This document shows positions 7,793 to 15,591 of a DNA stretch of 16,079 bases, in pieces. A program made the position numbers and the translations under genes. The notes beneath the pieces are model-generated. The model ran no database searches. It had not been told where the DNA came from and was given only the letters and a program-made list of their open reading frames with translations. The stretch is from JABDDM01 sp038240295 (GTDB lineage Bacteria; Bacteroidota; Ignavibacteria; Palsa-1295). How positions within the stretch are numbered: the stretch's first letter is position 1; each line of letters begins with the position of its first letter. Location of the stretch: the NCBI GenBank assembly GCA_038240295.1, contig JBBSDW010000079.1:1-16079 (forward strand), written 5' to 3'.

Positions 7793-7989
7793 AGTCATCT
7801 TGGGCCCGGCGAAAGTTCTTCGCTTTCGATCTACATCCATGCTGAGTCAAGAGAAGATTCTTCGGGCGCGAAAATAGTCAGAAAAGTATAGATTGGAGCT
7901 GCGCCCTCAGAATGAGCCGGGAGAAGATTTTGCTTGCGGGGAAGCATGCTGCTTGCCCGACCAGACGGACGGGACGTCCGTCCCACGCG
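7793..7989. repeat. Structured intergenic tandem repeat, copy 1
   Basis: First of two tandem copies (period 232 bp) filling the divergent gap 7696-8264. The first part (about 7793-7854) is diverged between copies. The last 135 bases (7855-7989) differ from copy 2 at only three positions. Sub-structures: GGGCGC (7864-7869) with GCGCCC (7901-7906); GGGGAAGCA (7938-7946) folding onto TGCTTGCCC (7950-7958); GACGGAC (7964-7970) with GTCCGTC (7976-7982). Short ORFs inside are not believable as genes. The 569-bp gap holds nothing else except the promoters of the two divergent genes. Confidence 0.85.
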
Positions 7990-8024
7990 ATTCCCATTCG
8001 ACTTTCATATGCATTTCTGTGTCG

Positions 8025-8221
8025 AGTCATCTTGAGCCCGGCGAAAGATCTCCGCATTCGGTCAACATCGATGCCGAGTCAGGATAAGATTCTTCGGGCG
8101 CGAAAATAGTCAGAAAATTATAGATTGGAGCTGCGCCCTCAGAATGAGCCGGCAGAAGATTTTGCTTGTGGGGAAGCATGCTGCTTGCCCGACCAGACGG
8201 ACGGGACGTCCGTCCCACGCG
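8025..8221. repeat. Structured intergenic tandem repeat, copy 2
   Basis: Second copy, starting exactly 232 bases after the first and ending 44 bases before the MFS start codon. It keeps all three foldbacks of copy 1 (8096-8101 with 8133-8138; 8170-8190; 8196-8214). It starts with GTCATCTTGAGCCCGGCGAA, and its inner part on the - strand reads CATTCTGAGGGCGCAGC and, later, CGAAGAATCTT. The unit is thus built from two related motifs in opposite orientation. The 35 bases between the copies are not repeated. Confidence 0.85.
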
Positions 8222-8264
8222 TCTTGAACGAAACCACTCGTTCTGTCATTCGTAGCTCCCAACT

Positions 8265-9536
8265 ATGCAAGCGATACGCGAATTTTTTCAGCAACTCCGG
8301 CATCTCTCGGCGCACCGCTCGTTTCGGCTGCTGCTGATCGGCGGCACGATCTCCGCGCTTGGCGACCGCGTAGCTTATATCGCATTCCTCGCTGCAGTCA
8401 CCTCTGCCAGCCCCGATACGCTGGGCATCTTTGGGATCTCGATCGCGGAGATGCTGCCGGCGATCGTAGCTGCTCCGCTTGTGTCGCTGGTGGTCGATCG
8501 ATTCGACCGTCGCAGACTCATGCTCATCGCCGATCTTGCTCGCGGTGTTCTCTTTGTTGTCGTTGTGATCGTGCCGGGCATTTGGCTGCTCTTTGTGATC
8601 GCGTTTCTGACCTCCTCGTTCGCTGTTCTTTTCGATCCCGCACGTCAGGCACTCGAACCGCACTACCTGCCGCCGGACGAACTCACGCAAGCCAATGGGA
8701 TGCGTCAGAGCTTGATGAGCGTCGTCCTCGTCCTCGGGCCAGCGCTTGGCGGATTCATCGTTGGTGCGTTCGGATTCCGCACCGCCTTGCTCTTCGATGC
8801 CATCACCTTCTTTATATCAGCGATCCTCGTTGCGCAGCTCGATGCACCGGCCGCAGCGATCGAAGAACGCAACGGCTCGATGTGGCACGAAGTGATGGGT
8901 GGCGTTCGAACAGTCAGGCAAAGTCCGATCCTCAAACATCTCTTCGGAATGTTCGCGGCATTCATGATCACGATCGGTATTCAATTTCCGCTCATCTTCG
9001 TCTTCGTAAAACAGAATCTCGGTGGCGGCCCAAGGGAAGCCGGCTGGCTCTTTAGCGCGGTCGGCGTCGGAGGAATTGTTGGCGGGCTCATCCTCGCTTC
9101 TATGAAGAAGAATTATTTCGATACCCACACAGTCGCGGGAAGGCAACGTGTTGCGCTGATGGTTATTCTCGATGGAGTGGTCGTAGCGATCTTTGCCGGA
9201 CTGCACATTATTGGTCCGGTGATGTTGGTATTTGCGGTCTTTGGATTCATCGGAACAGTGTTAACGGCGGCGCTCACAGCAGCGGTCGCCTCACAAAGTC
9301 CGGAGGAATATCGAGGAAGAGTATTCGCACTTTATTCGGCCATGACAGGACCGCTGATGGTTCTATCGATCGTGATCGGGACGCCGTTCGCGCTGAAGTA
9401 CGGTGCATCGAGTGTGTTCTACGTGAGTGGTGCGCTCGAGATTGTGGTTGGAGCGGTGACCTGGCAGCTCTCGAAGCGCCCGCTCAAAGACGGTTTAGCC
9501 GAGCCGCTTGTGGAAGCGGGCTACAGCGAGACTTAA
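8265..9536 (+). CDS. MFS_3-type (DHA3 family) exporter
   Basis: A 423-aa inner-membrane transporter of the major facilitator superfamily, in the EntS / DHA3 branch that exports drugs, siderophores or similar small molecules by proton antiport. The protein is hydrophobic throughout, with about 12 predicted membrane helices. The family's cytoplasmic loop motif is visible at about residues 77-92 as DRFDRRRLMLIADLARG. FDPARQALEPHYLPPDELTQANG (about 125-148, shown here only by its ends FDPAR and LTQANG) is typical of MFS_3 proteins. The length fits the family. The substrate cannot be told. It starts 44 bases after the repeat and has no Shine-Dalgarno. Its last 42 bases overlap the 3' end of the convergent ABC-2 permease, so the two genes share coding DNA on opposite strands. 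Confidence 0.88.
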   Translation: MQAIREFFQQLRHLSAHRSFRLLLIGGTISALGDRVAYIAFLAAVTSASPDTLGIFGISIAEMLPAIVAAPLVSLVVDRFDRRRLMLIADLARGVLFVVVVIVPGIWLLFVIAFLTSSFAVLFDPARQALEPHYLPPDELTQANGMRQSLMSVVLVLGPALGGFIVGAFGFRTALLFDAITFFISAILVAQLDAPAAAIEERNGSMWHEVMGGVRTVRQSPILKHLFGMFAAFMITIGIQFPLIFVFVKQNLGGGPREAGWLFSAVGVGGIVGGLILASMKKNYFDTHTVAGRQRVALMVILDGVVVAIFAGLHIIGPVMLVFAVFGFIGTVLTAALTAAVASQSPEEYRGRVFALYSAMTGPLMVLSIVIGTPFALKYGASSVFYVSGALEIVVGAVTWQLSKRPLKDGLAEPLVEAGYSET

Positions 9537-10625
9537 GATCGCAACACCCAGCACGAACATCGAGAGCGCCTCCTTCCAGACCCCAGCGAATCCCACACCT
9601 CGCAAAAAGATCGCGCGAATGATGATGAAGAAATAGCGAAGCGGGATCGCGTAGGTGATGATCTGCACCCAATGCGGCATGTTGTCGATGGGGAAAATGA
9701 AGCCCGAGAGAAAATTCATCGGCATCATCACGAAGAACATCGCAGTCATCATCGCTTGCTGCTGCGTTTTTGAGATCGTCGAAACGAAGAGCCCAAGTCC
9801 AAGCGTCGCGATCAAAAAGACAAGGCAAAGCCCAAGCAACAGGAGCACCGACCCACGCACCGGTACACCAAACCAGAAGACAACGCCGATCAAAACAATA
9901 ACCGCATTGATCATCGCGATGATCGTGTATGGCAGAAGCTTCCCTACGATCATCTGGTATGGCTTCATCGGAGTGACGAGCAATTGCTCCAAGGTGCCGA
10001 TCTCTTTTTCTTTGACGATCGCGAGTGAGGTGAGCATCATCGTCGTAGTCATGAGAAGTAGCGCGAGAATGCCGGGAAGCAGAAAGTTGCGGCTCTTGAG
10101 GGCGGGGTTATACCAGACGCGTACTTCTGGTTGGATCGTCACTGCTCTGAGTCCGCCCGCGCCCATTCGTGCAAATCGCTTGAGGAGAATATCCTGGCTG
10201 TATCCCGCAACAATCTGCGAAACGTAACTGAGTCCAACGGACGCCGCGTTGCTCTCGGAGCCATCGGCGATGACTTGCAACTGCGTTTGCCTGCCCTTCG
10301 CGATGTCATCTCCGAAGCCATGAGGAATGTCGATCGACAATGATGCAGTGCCGCGATCGAGATAGGCATCGATCTCTTTCAACGATCCTACCTGATGCAC
10401 CACCGAGAAATATCCCGACTGCGTAAAGTGCGAAAGCAGCTCACGGCTCGTCACCGAATTATCGAGGTCGCAGACAACGATCGGAATATTGTTGACATCG
10501 AGATTCGCCGCATATCCAAAGATCACAAGCTGCATGATCGGACCGATGATCATGAGCCGCAGTGTGTTGGGATCGCGCCTCATTTGCGCGAATTCCTTTC
10601 GAAGAAATGTCAGGATGGTCTTCAT
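9495..10625 (-). CDS. ABC-2 type permease, YbhR-like (last gene of export operon)
   Basis: A 376-aa inner-membrane permease (ABC2_membrane_3 family). Residues 1-17 are a cytoplasmic start (FLRKEFAQMRRDPN). A first membrane helix follows (LRLMIIGPIMQLVIFGYA), then a large periplasmic domain to about 175, then five helices in the C-terminal half. The conserved coupling stretch SLAIVKEKEIGTLEQLLVTP (about 206) is where the ATPase normally docks. It is a diverged relative of the gene upstream. The two should form the heterodimeric membrane part of one pump. Its ATG overlaps the upstream stop by one base (TGATG), indicating translational coupling. There is no room for a terminator after it, because the coding region runs into the MFS gene. 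Confidence 0.9.
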   Translation of the reverse strand: MKTILTFLRKEFAQMRRDPNTLRLMIIGPIMQLVIFGYAANLDVNNIPIVVCDLDNSVTSRELLSHFTQSGYFSVVHQVGSLKEIDAYLDRGTASLSIDIPHGFGDDIAKGRQTQLQVIADGSESNAASVGLSYVSQIVAGYSQDILLKRFARMGAGGLRAVTIQPEVRVWYNPALKSRNFLLPGILALLLMTTTMMLTSLAIVKEKEIGTLEQLLVTPMKPYQMIVGKLLPYTIIAMINAVIVLIGVVFWFGVPVRGSVLLLLGLCLVFLIATLGLGLFVSTISKTQQQAMMTAMFFVMMPMNFLSGFIFPIDNMPHWVQIITYAIPLRYFFIIIRAIFLRGVGFAGVWKEALSMFVLGVAILSLAVARFHKRLG

Positions 10626-11761
10626 CAGCCGATCGATTTTTTACGCATTTTCCGCCAACTGATCGCACCCATAACTGAAGCGAATAAGAAAAGACCCAAC
10701 AGATCCTGCCAATAGGCAGATGGGCCAGCTCCCTTCAGAATGATCGTTCGGAGCGCCGACATGAAATACCGGCCAGGAAGGAGATACGTGATCCCTTGAA
10801 TGATCATGGGCATATTTCTGATCGGGAAGGTGAAGCCAGAAAGCGTGAACGTCGGCAGAAAGCTGACGGTCGTCGCAAGCATGAATGCTGCTTCTTGCGT
10901 TTTCGCAACGGTGGAAACAAAAAGCCCCAGCCCGAGTCCACCGGCAAGAAAGAGGAGCGTTGTGATGAAGAGCCAGAAATAACTGCCCGTCACGACAACA
11001 TCAAAGAGAAAATATCCAGCAACGAGGATCATCGCGGTCGAGAAGAGCGAGATCAGGATATAGGGCAAGGTTTTGCCCATGATAAGTTCGAGTGAAGTGA
11101 TCGGCGACACATCGATCTGCTCGATCGTCCCACGCTCTTTTTCGCGCACGATCGAAAGCGAAGTCGCTACGACTGTCGTGATCATTAGAATAAAACCAAT
11201 GAGCCCAGGCACAAGAAATTTCGCGCTTGCAAGTTCGGGATTGTACCAGATGCGCGGTTCGTAATCGACCGGGAACGCCGGCCGCGCGACTCCCGCTTTT
11301 GAAAGTGCTGCGAGCGAAATCTTTGTGGAGTACTCCTGGGTGATTGCCTGAAGATATCCGACAGCGGTTTGCGCGATTGTCGCATTCGCTCCATCGACGA
11401 GTACTTGTACCTTCGCCGGTTCGCCTGCCGAAAGGTGCTTACCGAAATCTCGCGGGATCACGAGCACCGCGCGCGCCTTGTTGAAATCAAGCATGGTGTC
11501 GATCTGCCGCTCGTTCGACAAAGTATAGGCGAGATGAAAATATTCCGAGTGGAGAAAGCTCTCGGAGAAATCGCGGCTTTGCTGCGAGTGATCTTCATCG
11601 AGGACCGCGAGCGCAAGATTTTTCACGTCATAATTCAGCGCATATCCGAACATCACGAGCATGAACGCCGGCACGACGAGCAGCACACCGAGCGAACGTT
11701 TATCGCGGCTGATCTGCCGAAATTCCTTCTTGATGAGCGGCTTGAGCCGTGCGTATTTCAT
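10625..11761 (-). CDS. ABC-2 type permease, YbhS-like
   Basis: A 378-aa inner-membrane permease with the same plan as its downstream neighbour: cytoplasmic start LIKKEFRQISRDKRS, first helix LGVLLVVPAFMLVMFGYAL, a periplasmic domain of about 140 residues, then five C-terminal helices with SIVREKERGTIEQIDVSP at the ATPase contact. It corresponds to YbhS by gene order and shares the ABC-2 family of drug and polymer exporters. Its ATG overlaps the upstream ATPase stop by four bases (ATGA). The exported substrate is unknown. YbhFSR of E. coli has been linked to drug and sodium/lithium export, which is only a hint here. Confidence 0.9.
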   Translation of the reverse strand: MKYARLKPLIKKEFRQISRDKRSLGVLLVVPAFMLVMFGYALNYDVKNLALAVLDEDHSQQSRDFSESFLHSEYFHLAYTLSNERQIDTMLDFNKARAVLVIPRDFGKHLSAGEPAKVQVLVDGANATIAQTAVGYLQAITQEYSTKISLAALSKAGVARPAFPVDYEPRIWYNPELASAKFLVPGLIGFILMITTVVATSLSIVREKERGTIEQIDVSPITSLELIMGKTLPYILISLFSTAMILVAGYFLFDVVVTGSYFWLFITTLLFLAGGLGLGLFVSTVAKTQEAAFMLATTVSFLPTFTLSGFTFPIRNMPMIIQGITYLLPGRYFMSALRTIILKGAGPSAYWQDLLGLFLFASVMGAISWRKMRKKSIG

Positions 11762-12723
11762 GACGCTTTCGCCTCCGCCGAATCAAATTCCTTCGACCGC
11801 TCTTCGATCAGGTGGAGAAATACATCTTCAAGCGAAGGGACGATACGTTCGATGCGTTTGACTTCGATGCCCTTCTCAGAAAGAACGCGTTTGATCGAAG
11901 CTATGCCTTCGGGCTCATCTCGAACGCTCACGTGCAAATAGGTGCCGAAGATCGAAGTATCCAGCGCCCACGATTGTTGCTGCACGAGCTCAAGCGCTTC
12001 TACGACGTTCGATGTTTCAACTTCGAGCATCGGGTTCTTGATGTACTCGCGCTTAAGTCCATCTGGACTTCCTTCCGCGATGAGTTTGCCTTGATGGAGC
12101 AGCGTCACGCGGTTGCAATATTCGGCCTCGTCGAGATAGTGGGTCGTGACGAAGATCGTCGTACCCATATCTGCGAGGAGCAGGATCAGATCCCAGAACC
12201 TGCGACGCGAAATTGGATCGACACCACCGGTAGGCTCATCGAGAAAAACGATCGCTGGTACATGCAACACTGCGCAACCGAGCGCCAGGCGCTGCTTCCA
12301 ACCGCCGGCAAGCTCTCGCGTCAGGATATTTTCCTTGCCTTCGAGTCCGGCCATCTTCAGTACCCATTTTGTGCGCTCGCGAAGTTTGTCGTCGGGGATC
12401 TGATAGATACCGCCAAAGAATCGAATGTTTTCCGCGACGGTCAGATCTTCATAAAGACTGAACCGCTGCGACATGTAGCCGATCTTGTACTTGATCTCAT
12501 CCGACTGCGTGTTGATATCGAATCCCGCAACCGTCGCAGTCCCTGAAGTTGATTTAAGCAAACCGCAGAGCATCTTGATCGTCGTCGATTTCCCCGAACC
12601 ATTCGCACCCAAAAATCCGAAGATCTCGCCTTTCTTTACGTTGCAGGTCAAATGATCGACCGCCGTGAAGTCGCCAAATACTTTCGTCAGATCTTTGATA
12701 TCGATCGCAAGTTCTTCACTCAT
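11758..12723 (-). CDS. ABC transporter ATPase, equivalent of the C-terminal half of YbhF
   Basis: A 321-aa cytoplasmic ATP-binding subunit. Walker A is GANGSGKS (39-46), the Q-loop glutamine is in GYMSQRF, the signature is LAGGW (138-142, instead of LSGGQ), Walker B is IVFLDE (158-163), and the switch histidine is present in TTHYLDEAE (H195). A C-terminal segment (about 225-321), ending with SLEDVFLHLIEERS, is typical of drug-exporter ATPases of this type. Its catalytic residues look intact, while its signature is unusual. The ATG overlaps the stop of the preceding ATPase gene by eight bases. In E. coli the two ATPases are one polypeptide (YbhF); here they are separate and must pair as a heterodimer. 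Confidence 0.92.
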   Translation of the reverse strand: MSEELAIDIKDLTKVFGDFTAVDHLTCNVKKGEIFGFLGANGSGKSTTIKMLCGLLKSTSGTATVAGFDINTQSDEIKYKIGYMSQRFSLYEDLTVAENIRFFGGIYQIPDDKLRERTKWVLKMAGLEGKENILTRELAGGWKQRLALGCAVLHVPAIVFLDEPTGGVDPISRRRFWDLILLLADMGTTIFVTTHYLDEAEYCNRVTLLHQGKLIAEGSPDGLKREYIKNPMLEVETSNVVEALELVQQQSWALDTSIFGTYLHVSVRDEPEGIASIKRVLSEKGIEVKRIERIVPSLEDVFLHLIEERSKEFDSAEAKAS

Positions 12724-13663
12724 ACGCGCCCTCAGTATTTTCGGTCATCAGCGAGATGAACACATTCTCGAGGGAGGTCGGGATGATGCGTTCCTGCGCA
12801 CTCGCGTAACCAGCAACGGCGAGTTTTTTTCGAAGCTTCGGCAATTCTGTGTTCGGATCCTGAAGGACGATATTGAGCCTGTCGCCGAAGGCCTGCACGC
12901 TGCTGAACTCAGCGGTCTCTTTCAAAAATGTGTAGGCGCTCCGCACTTCGGGTAGTACGATCTCGACGACGCTGCCTTTCATCCGATCTTTGATCCGCTG
13001 CGGAGTGTCCGCTTCGAGCAGCACTCCACTATTAAGCAGCGCGACCCGCGAACATCGCTCGGCTTCATCGAGATAGGGCGTAGCCATCACGATCGTAATT
13101 CCCTGACGAAGCAGACTCGACAGGATCTTCCAGAAATCGCGGCGCGAGACTGGATCGACGCCCGTCGTTGGTTCGTCGAGATAAATGATCTTCGGTTCGT
13201 GGATAAGCGTGCAGGCGAGCGCGAGCTTTTGCTTCATGCCGCCCGAGAGCTTATCGGCGAGACGTTTGCGAAATGAAGTAAGCCGAGTGAACTCAAGGAG
13301 CTCATCGCGCCGCGCACGGTAATTCGGCACTTCATGGATCTCCGCAAAGAACTCAATATTTTCGTCGATGGTAAGATCGGGATACAGACTGAATTTTTGT
13401 GAGAGATACCCGATATCGCGTTTGATCTTCTCGATATCTTTCTCAAGGTCGAACCCAAGGATAGTGCCGCCCCCGGAAGAAGGGACGAGAATCCCGCACA
13501 GCAGCCTGATCGCCGTAGTCTTGCCGGCACCATCGGGACCAACAAGCCCGTACATCTCGCCCGCTTTCACTTCGAGCGAAAGCCCGCGCAACGCATGAAC
13601 CGCGCCGTTCTCAGTCGGGAAATCTTTGGTGAGTTCGTGAGTGACGATCGCAGATTCAGTCAT
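12716..13663 (-). CDS. ABC transporter ATPase, equivalent of the N-terminal half of YbhF, with altered H-loop
   Basis: A 315-aa cytoplasmic ATP-binding subunit. Walker A is GPDGAGKT (42-49), the Q-loop is GYLSQKF (Q89), the signature LSGGM (139-143) is near-canonical, and Walker B is KIIYLDE (158-164) with the catalytic Glu. The switch histidine is replaced: the segment reads VMATPYLDEAE, with Pro196 where His is expected. Loss of this His in the first ATPase is, as I recall, also seen in the N-terminal half of YbhF. The ATG at 13663 (MTESAIV) is eight bases after the preceding stop. A TTG at 13675 would overlap that stop by four bases, like the other joints of this operon, and adds four residues (MIPA); I prefer the ATG. 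Confidence 0.9.
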   Translation of the reverse strand: MTESAIVTHELTKDFPTENGAVHALRGLSLEVKAGEMYGLVGPDGAGKTTAIRLLCGILVPSSGGGTILGFDLEKDIEKIKRDIGYLSQKFSLYPDLTIDENIEFFAEIHEVPNYRARRDELLEFTRLTSFRKRLADKLSGGMKQKLALACTLIHEPKIIYLDEPTTGVDPVSRRDFWKILSSLLRQGITIVMATPYLDEAERCSRVALLNSGVLLEADTPQRIKDRMKGSVVEIVLPEVRSAYTFLKETAEFSSVQAFGDRLNIVLQDPNTELPKLRKKLAVAGYASAQERIIPTSLENVFISLMTENTEGAYE

Positions 13664-13671
13664 GGCAGGAA

Positions 13672-14670
13672 TCAATTGACCACCAAAGTCGCATCGGCCG
13701 GAAGTCCCCGCTTCAATTGATCGCCAGTGTTCGGGACTTCTACCTTCACGCCAAAGACGAGCTTGATCCTGTCATCCTTCGTTTGAATATTCTTCGGTGT
13801 GAACTCCGCTTCGGGTGAGATGTACGCGACCTTTCCATCGAATGTTTTGCCCGGCATTCCGTCGATCGTCACTTTCGCGCGCTGACCAAGCTTCACGCGT
13901 GCAAGTTCTTCCTCGCTGACGTAGATCATCACATCGACTTTATCAGTCTCTGTAACGGTCACGATCGTCGCACCAGCGCCGACAACTTCGCCTTTCTCCA
14001 CAACTTTATGCGTCACGATGCCTGTGAGAGGCGAAGTGATAAAACAATCATTGATCGTTTGCTGCACACGGTCACGCGTGGCCTGCGCTTGCTGCAAACG
14101 CGCCTGGACTTGCTGCAGATCTTCGGGACGAGTGATGTTCTGCACTTTTGCGGCATTCGATTTTGCGGATGCAAGCTGCGCACGAGCAACATCGACGCGC
14201 GTCTGGGTTTGATCGCGCTGCTCCTTCGTGGAAGCACCGGCGGCGAGTAAGCCGTTGATACGCGTCATGTCCGCTTCGGCAAGCTTGAGATTCGCATCAG
14301 CCTGCGTGACGGCATCCTGCGCTGCATGGATATCCTCGCTACGCGCACCATGCCGCAGCAGCGCAACCTGCGACTGCACAGCCGCAATGTTTGCGTTGGC
14401 CTCCTTAAGTTGAAGATCGAGATTTGCATGATCGACAATCGCAAGCGTGTCCCCAACGTTCACCGCGCTTCCTTCGTCGACACGAAGTTCGGTGATGGTC
14501 GACGGGATCTTGCTTGCGACGTTGACTTCCGTCGCTTCGATCGTGCCTGAACCCGAAATGGTATTGCTGTCCTCTTTTTTCGCGCAACCGGCGAGATAAA
14601 GCATGACCGTCAGTAACATAACGCTCTTCATCATTAATATGGAGTGGGTGGATGGAAAGTGAAACTTCAT
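13672..14670 (-). CDS. HlyD-family membrane-fusion lipoprotein, YbhG-like
   Basis: A 332-aa periplasmic adaptor of the export pump. The N-terminus is a lipoprotein signal with lipobox LAGC (Cys29), so it is lipid-anchored. A barrel-sandwich half-motif (SKIPSTITELRVDEGSAVNVGDTL) starts near residue 51. A long coiled-coil hairpin runs over about 75-205, rich in Ala and Gln (ANIAAVQSQVALLR, QVQARLQQAQATRDRVQQ), with the GARSEDIHAAQ segment typical of YbhG relatives. The second barrel half is SPLTGIVTHKVVEKGEVVGAG, and a beta-barrel with LGQRAKVTIDGMPGKTFDG follows. It bridges the ABC permeases to an outer-membrane channel, which is not in this window. The ATG overlaps the TetR stop (ATGA). Met13/Met14 would give a more usual short signal, so the start is less certain than the gene. 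Confidence 0.9.
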   Translation of the reverse strand: MKFHFPSTHSILMMKSVMLLTVMLYLAGCAKKEDSNTISGSGTIEATEVNVASKIPSTITELRVDEGSAVNVGDTLAIVDHANLDLQLKEANANIAAVQSQVALLRHGARSEDIHAAQDAVTQADANLKLAEADMTRINGLLAAGASTKEQRDQTQTRVDVARAQLASAKSNAAKVQNITRPEDLQQVQARLQQAQATRDRVQQTINDCFITSPLTGIVTHKVVEKGEVVGAGATIVTVTETDKVDVMIYVSEEELARVKLGQRAKVTIDGMPGKTFDGKVAYISPEAEFTPKNIQTKDDRIKLVFGVKVEVPNTGDQLKRGLPADATLVVN

Positions 14671-15440
14671 GTGCGTGATCGTTTTGCCTTTGCGGACGAC
14701 ATTTTTTTGACAGCACTAACCGCGATCGAAGCACTCTCAACAGGCAATGAAGCCATGAATGCCATCGTGGTCGGGTGCAGCGTCCCCTTACTGATTCTAC
14801 CCGCTACTTTGATCGACTTCCGCGCCTCTTTCGTGAGGATTCCTTCAAAGACGAGCGTCAGAATGCCATCGACCATCTGCGGAAACGAATACTTCGAGCG
14901 CGAAAGCGAATGTGGATTGACAAGCGACTGGATGAGCGTCATAAAGATCATCACGATAAGATCGATCTCCACATCATCGCGAATGTAGCCTTCCCTCTTG
15001 CCTTGTTCGAGTAAGCCGCCAAATGTCAGGATTCGTTTTGCGCGAAACGCTTCGACCTCTTTCCAGATCTCGGTCATCGATTCGGCAACCTCACGAATAA
15101 AGATCGGCGAGACGCTTGCCGCCTGTGCGCTGAGCACTTCCATCAAGCGCTGCAAGCGCGCAATAAAATTCTCGTGCCGCTCAGCGAGTAACGAATCCAT
15201 TCGAACGGCGCTTTCGGCAATGAAAAGCTGAACCACGCTCCGGACAAGCTCTTCTTTGCTCGCAAAATGTTTATAGAGCGTCTTCTTGCTAATGCCAAGA
15301 TCTCGCGCGATCTCTTCCATCGTAACTCGAAGCACCCCATGCCGGTCGAAGGTATCTCGTGCCGCAACGAGAATGCGCGCGCGAACAGGATCGCTCAGGT
15401 CGAGCGGCGAAAGAAGATCCAGCGATTTTTTAAGTGCCAT
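14667..15440 (-). CDS. TetR/AcrR-family regulator (CecR-like), first gene of export operon
   Basis: A 257-aa transcriptional repressor. The DNA-binding helix-turn-helix spans about residues 20-66 (ILVAARDTFDRHG, then VTMEEIARDLGISKKTLYKH, FASKEELV). The rest is a mostly helical ligand-binding domain whose sequence is not diagnostic of a ligand. The last 45 or so residues (ISKGTLHPTTMAF to KKMSSAKAKRSRT) are a Ser/Ala/Lys-rich basic tail beyond the usual TetR length. Placed first in the operon and coupled by ATGA to the adaptor gene, it should repress its own transcription and be released by a pump substrate, as CecR controls ybhGFSR in E. coli. The long inverted repeat 36 bases upstream is a natural operator. 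No Shine-Dalgarno is seen. Confidence 0.9.
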   Translation of the reverse strand: MALKKSLDLLSPLDLSDPVRARILVAARDTFDRHGVLRVTMEEIARDLGISKKTLYKHFASKEELVRSVVQLFIAESAVRMDSLLAERHENFIARLQRLMEVLSAQAASVSPIFIREVAESMTEIWKEVEAFRAKRILTFGGLLEQGKREGYIRDDVEIDLIVMIFMTLIQSLVNPHSLSRSKYSFPQMVDGILTLVFEGILTKEARKSIKVAGRISKGTLHPTTMAFMASLPVESASIAVSAVKKMSSAKAKRSRT

Positions 15441-15475
15441 CGACGTGTTAGACGAACCGTGTCGCCGCTTAGTTC

Positions 15476-15511
15476 CGACGGAAACGTTTTTTGTTTACTA
15501 CGTTTCCATCG
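15476..15511. promoter_or_regulatory. Candidate TetR operator: long inverted repeat upstream of the operon
   Basis: CGACGGAAACG (15476-15486) and CGTTTCCATCG (15501-15511) are inverted copies matching in ten of eleven positions (half-site CGAYGGAAACG), separated by 14 bases. The nearer arm ends 36 bases before the TetR ATG at 15440, where the operon promoter should lie. No recognisable -35/-10 or -33/-7 pair was found, so the promoter itself is not placed. A hairpin role is less likely, since no T-run follows on either strand. Confidence 0.55.
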
Positions 15512-15591
15512 CGTGCGGCCCGTGAAGAGGATGAAGCAAACAGGGAGAGAGATCAAGTCACAGCCGACTCGCCACAGACCGTCTGATGAAC

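Noticed and set aside
7793..8221. Tandem repeat as a CRISPR array
   Set aside because: Only two long copies with a 35-base gap, internal hairpins and no cas genes.
7893..8337. Two similar small open frames starting MELRPQNEP inside the tandem repeat
   Set aside because: They are alike only because the DNA is repeated. The frames diverge outside the repeat, the period of 232 is not a multiple of three, and the DNA is dominated by foldbacks.
11812..12546. Long + strand frame (244 codons) opposite the ABC ATPase gene
   Set aside because: It is a shadow of the strongly conserved ATPase with all its motifs; its translation has no recognisable domain.
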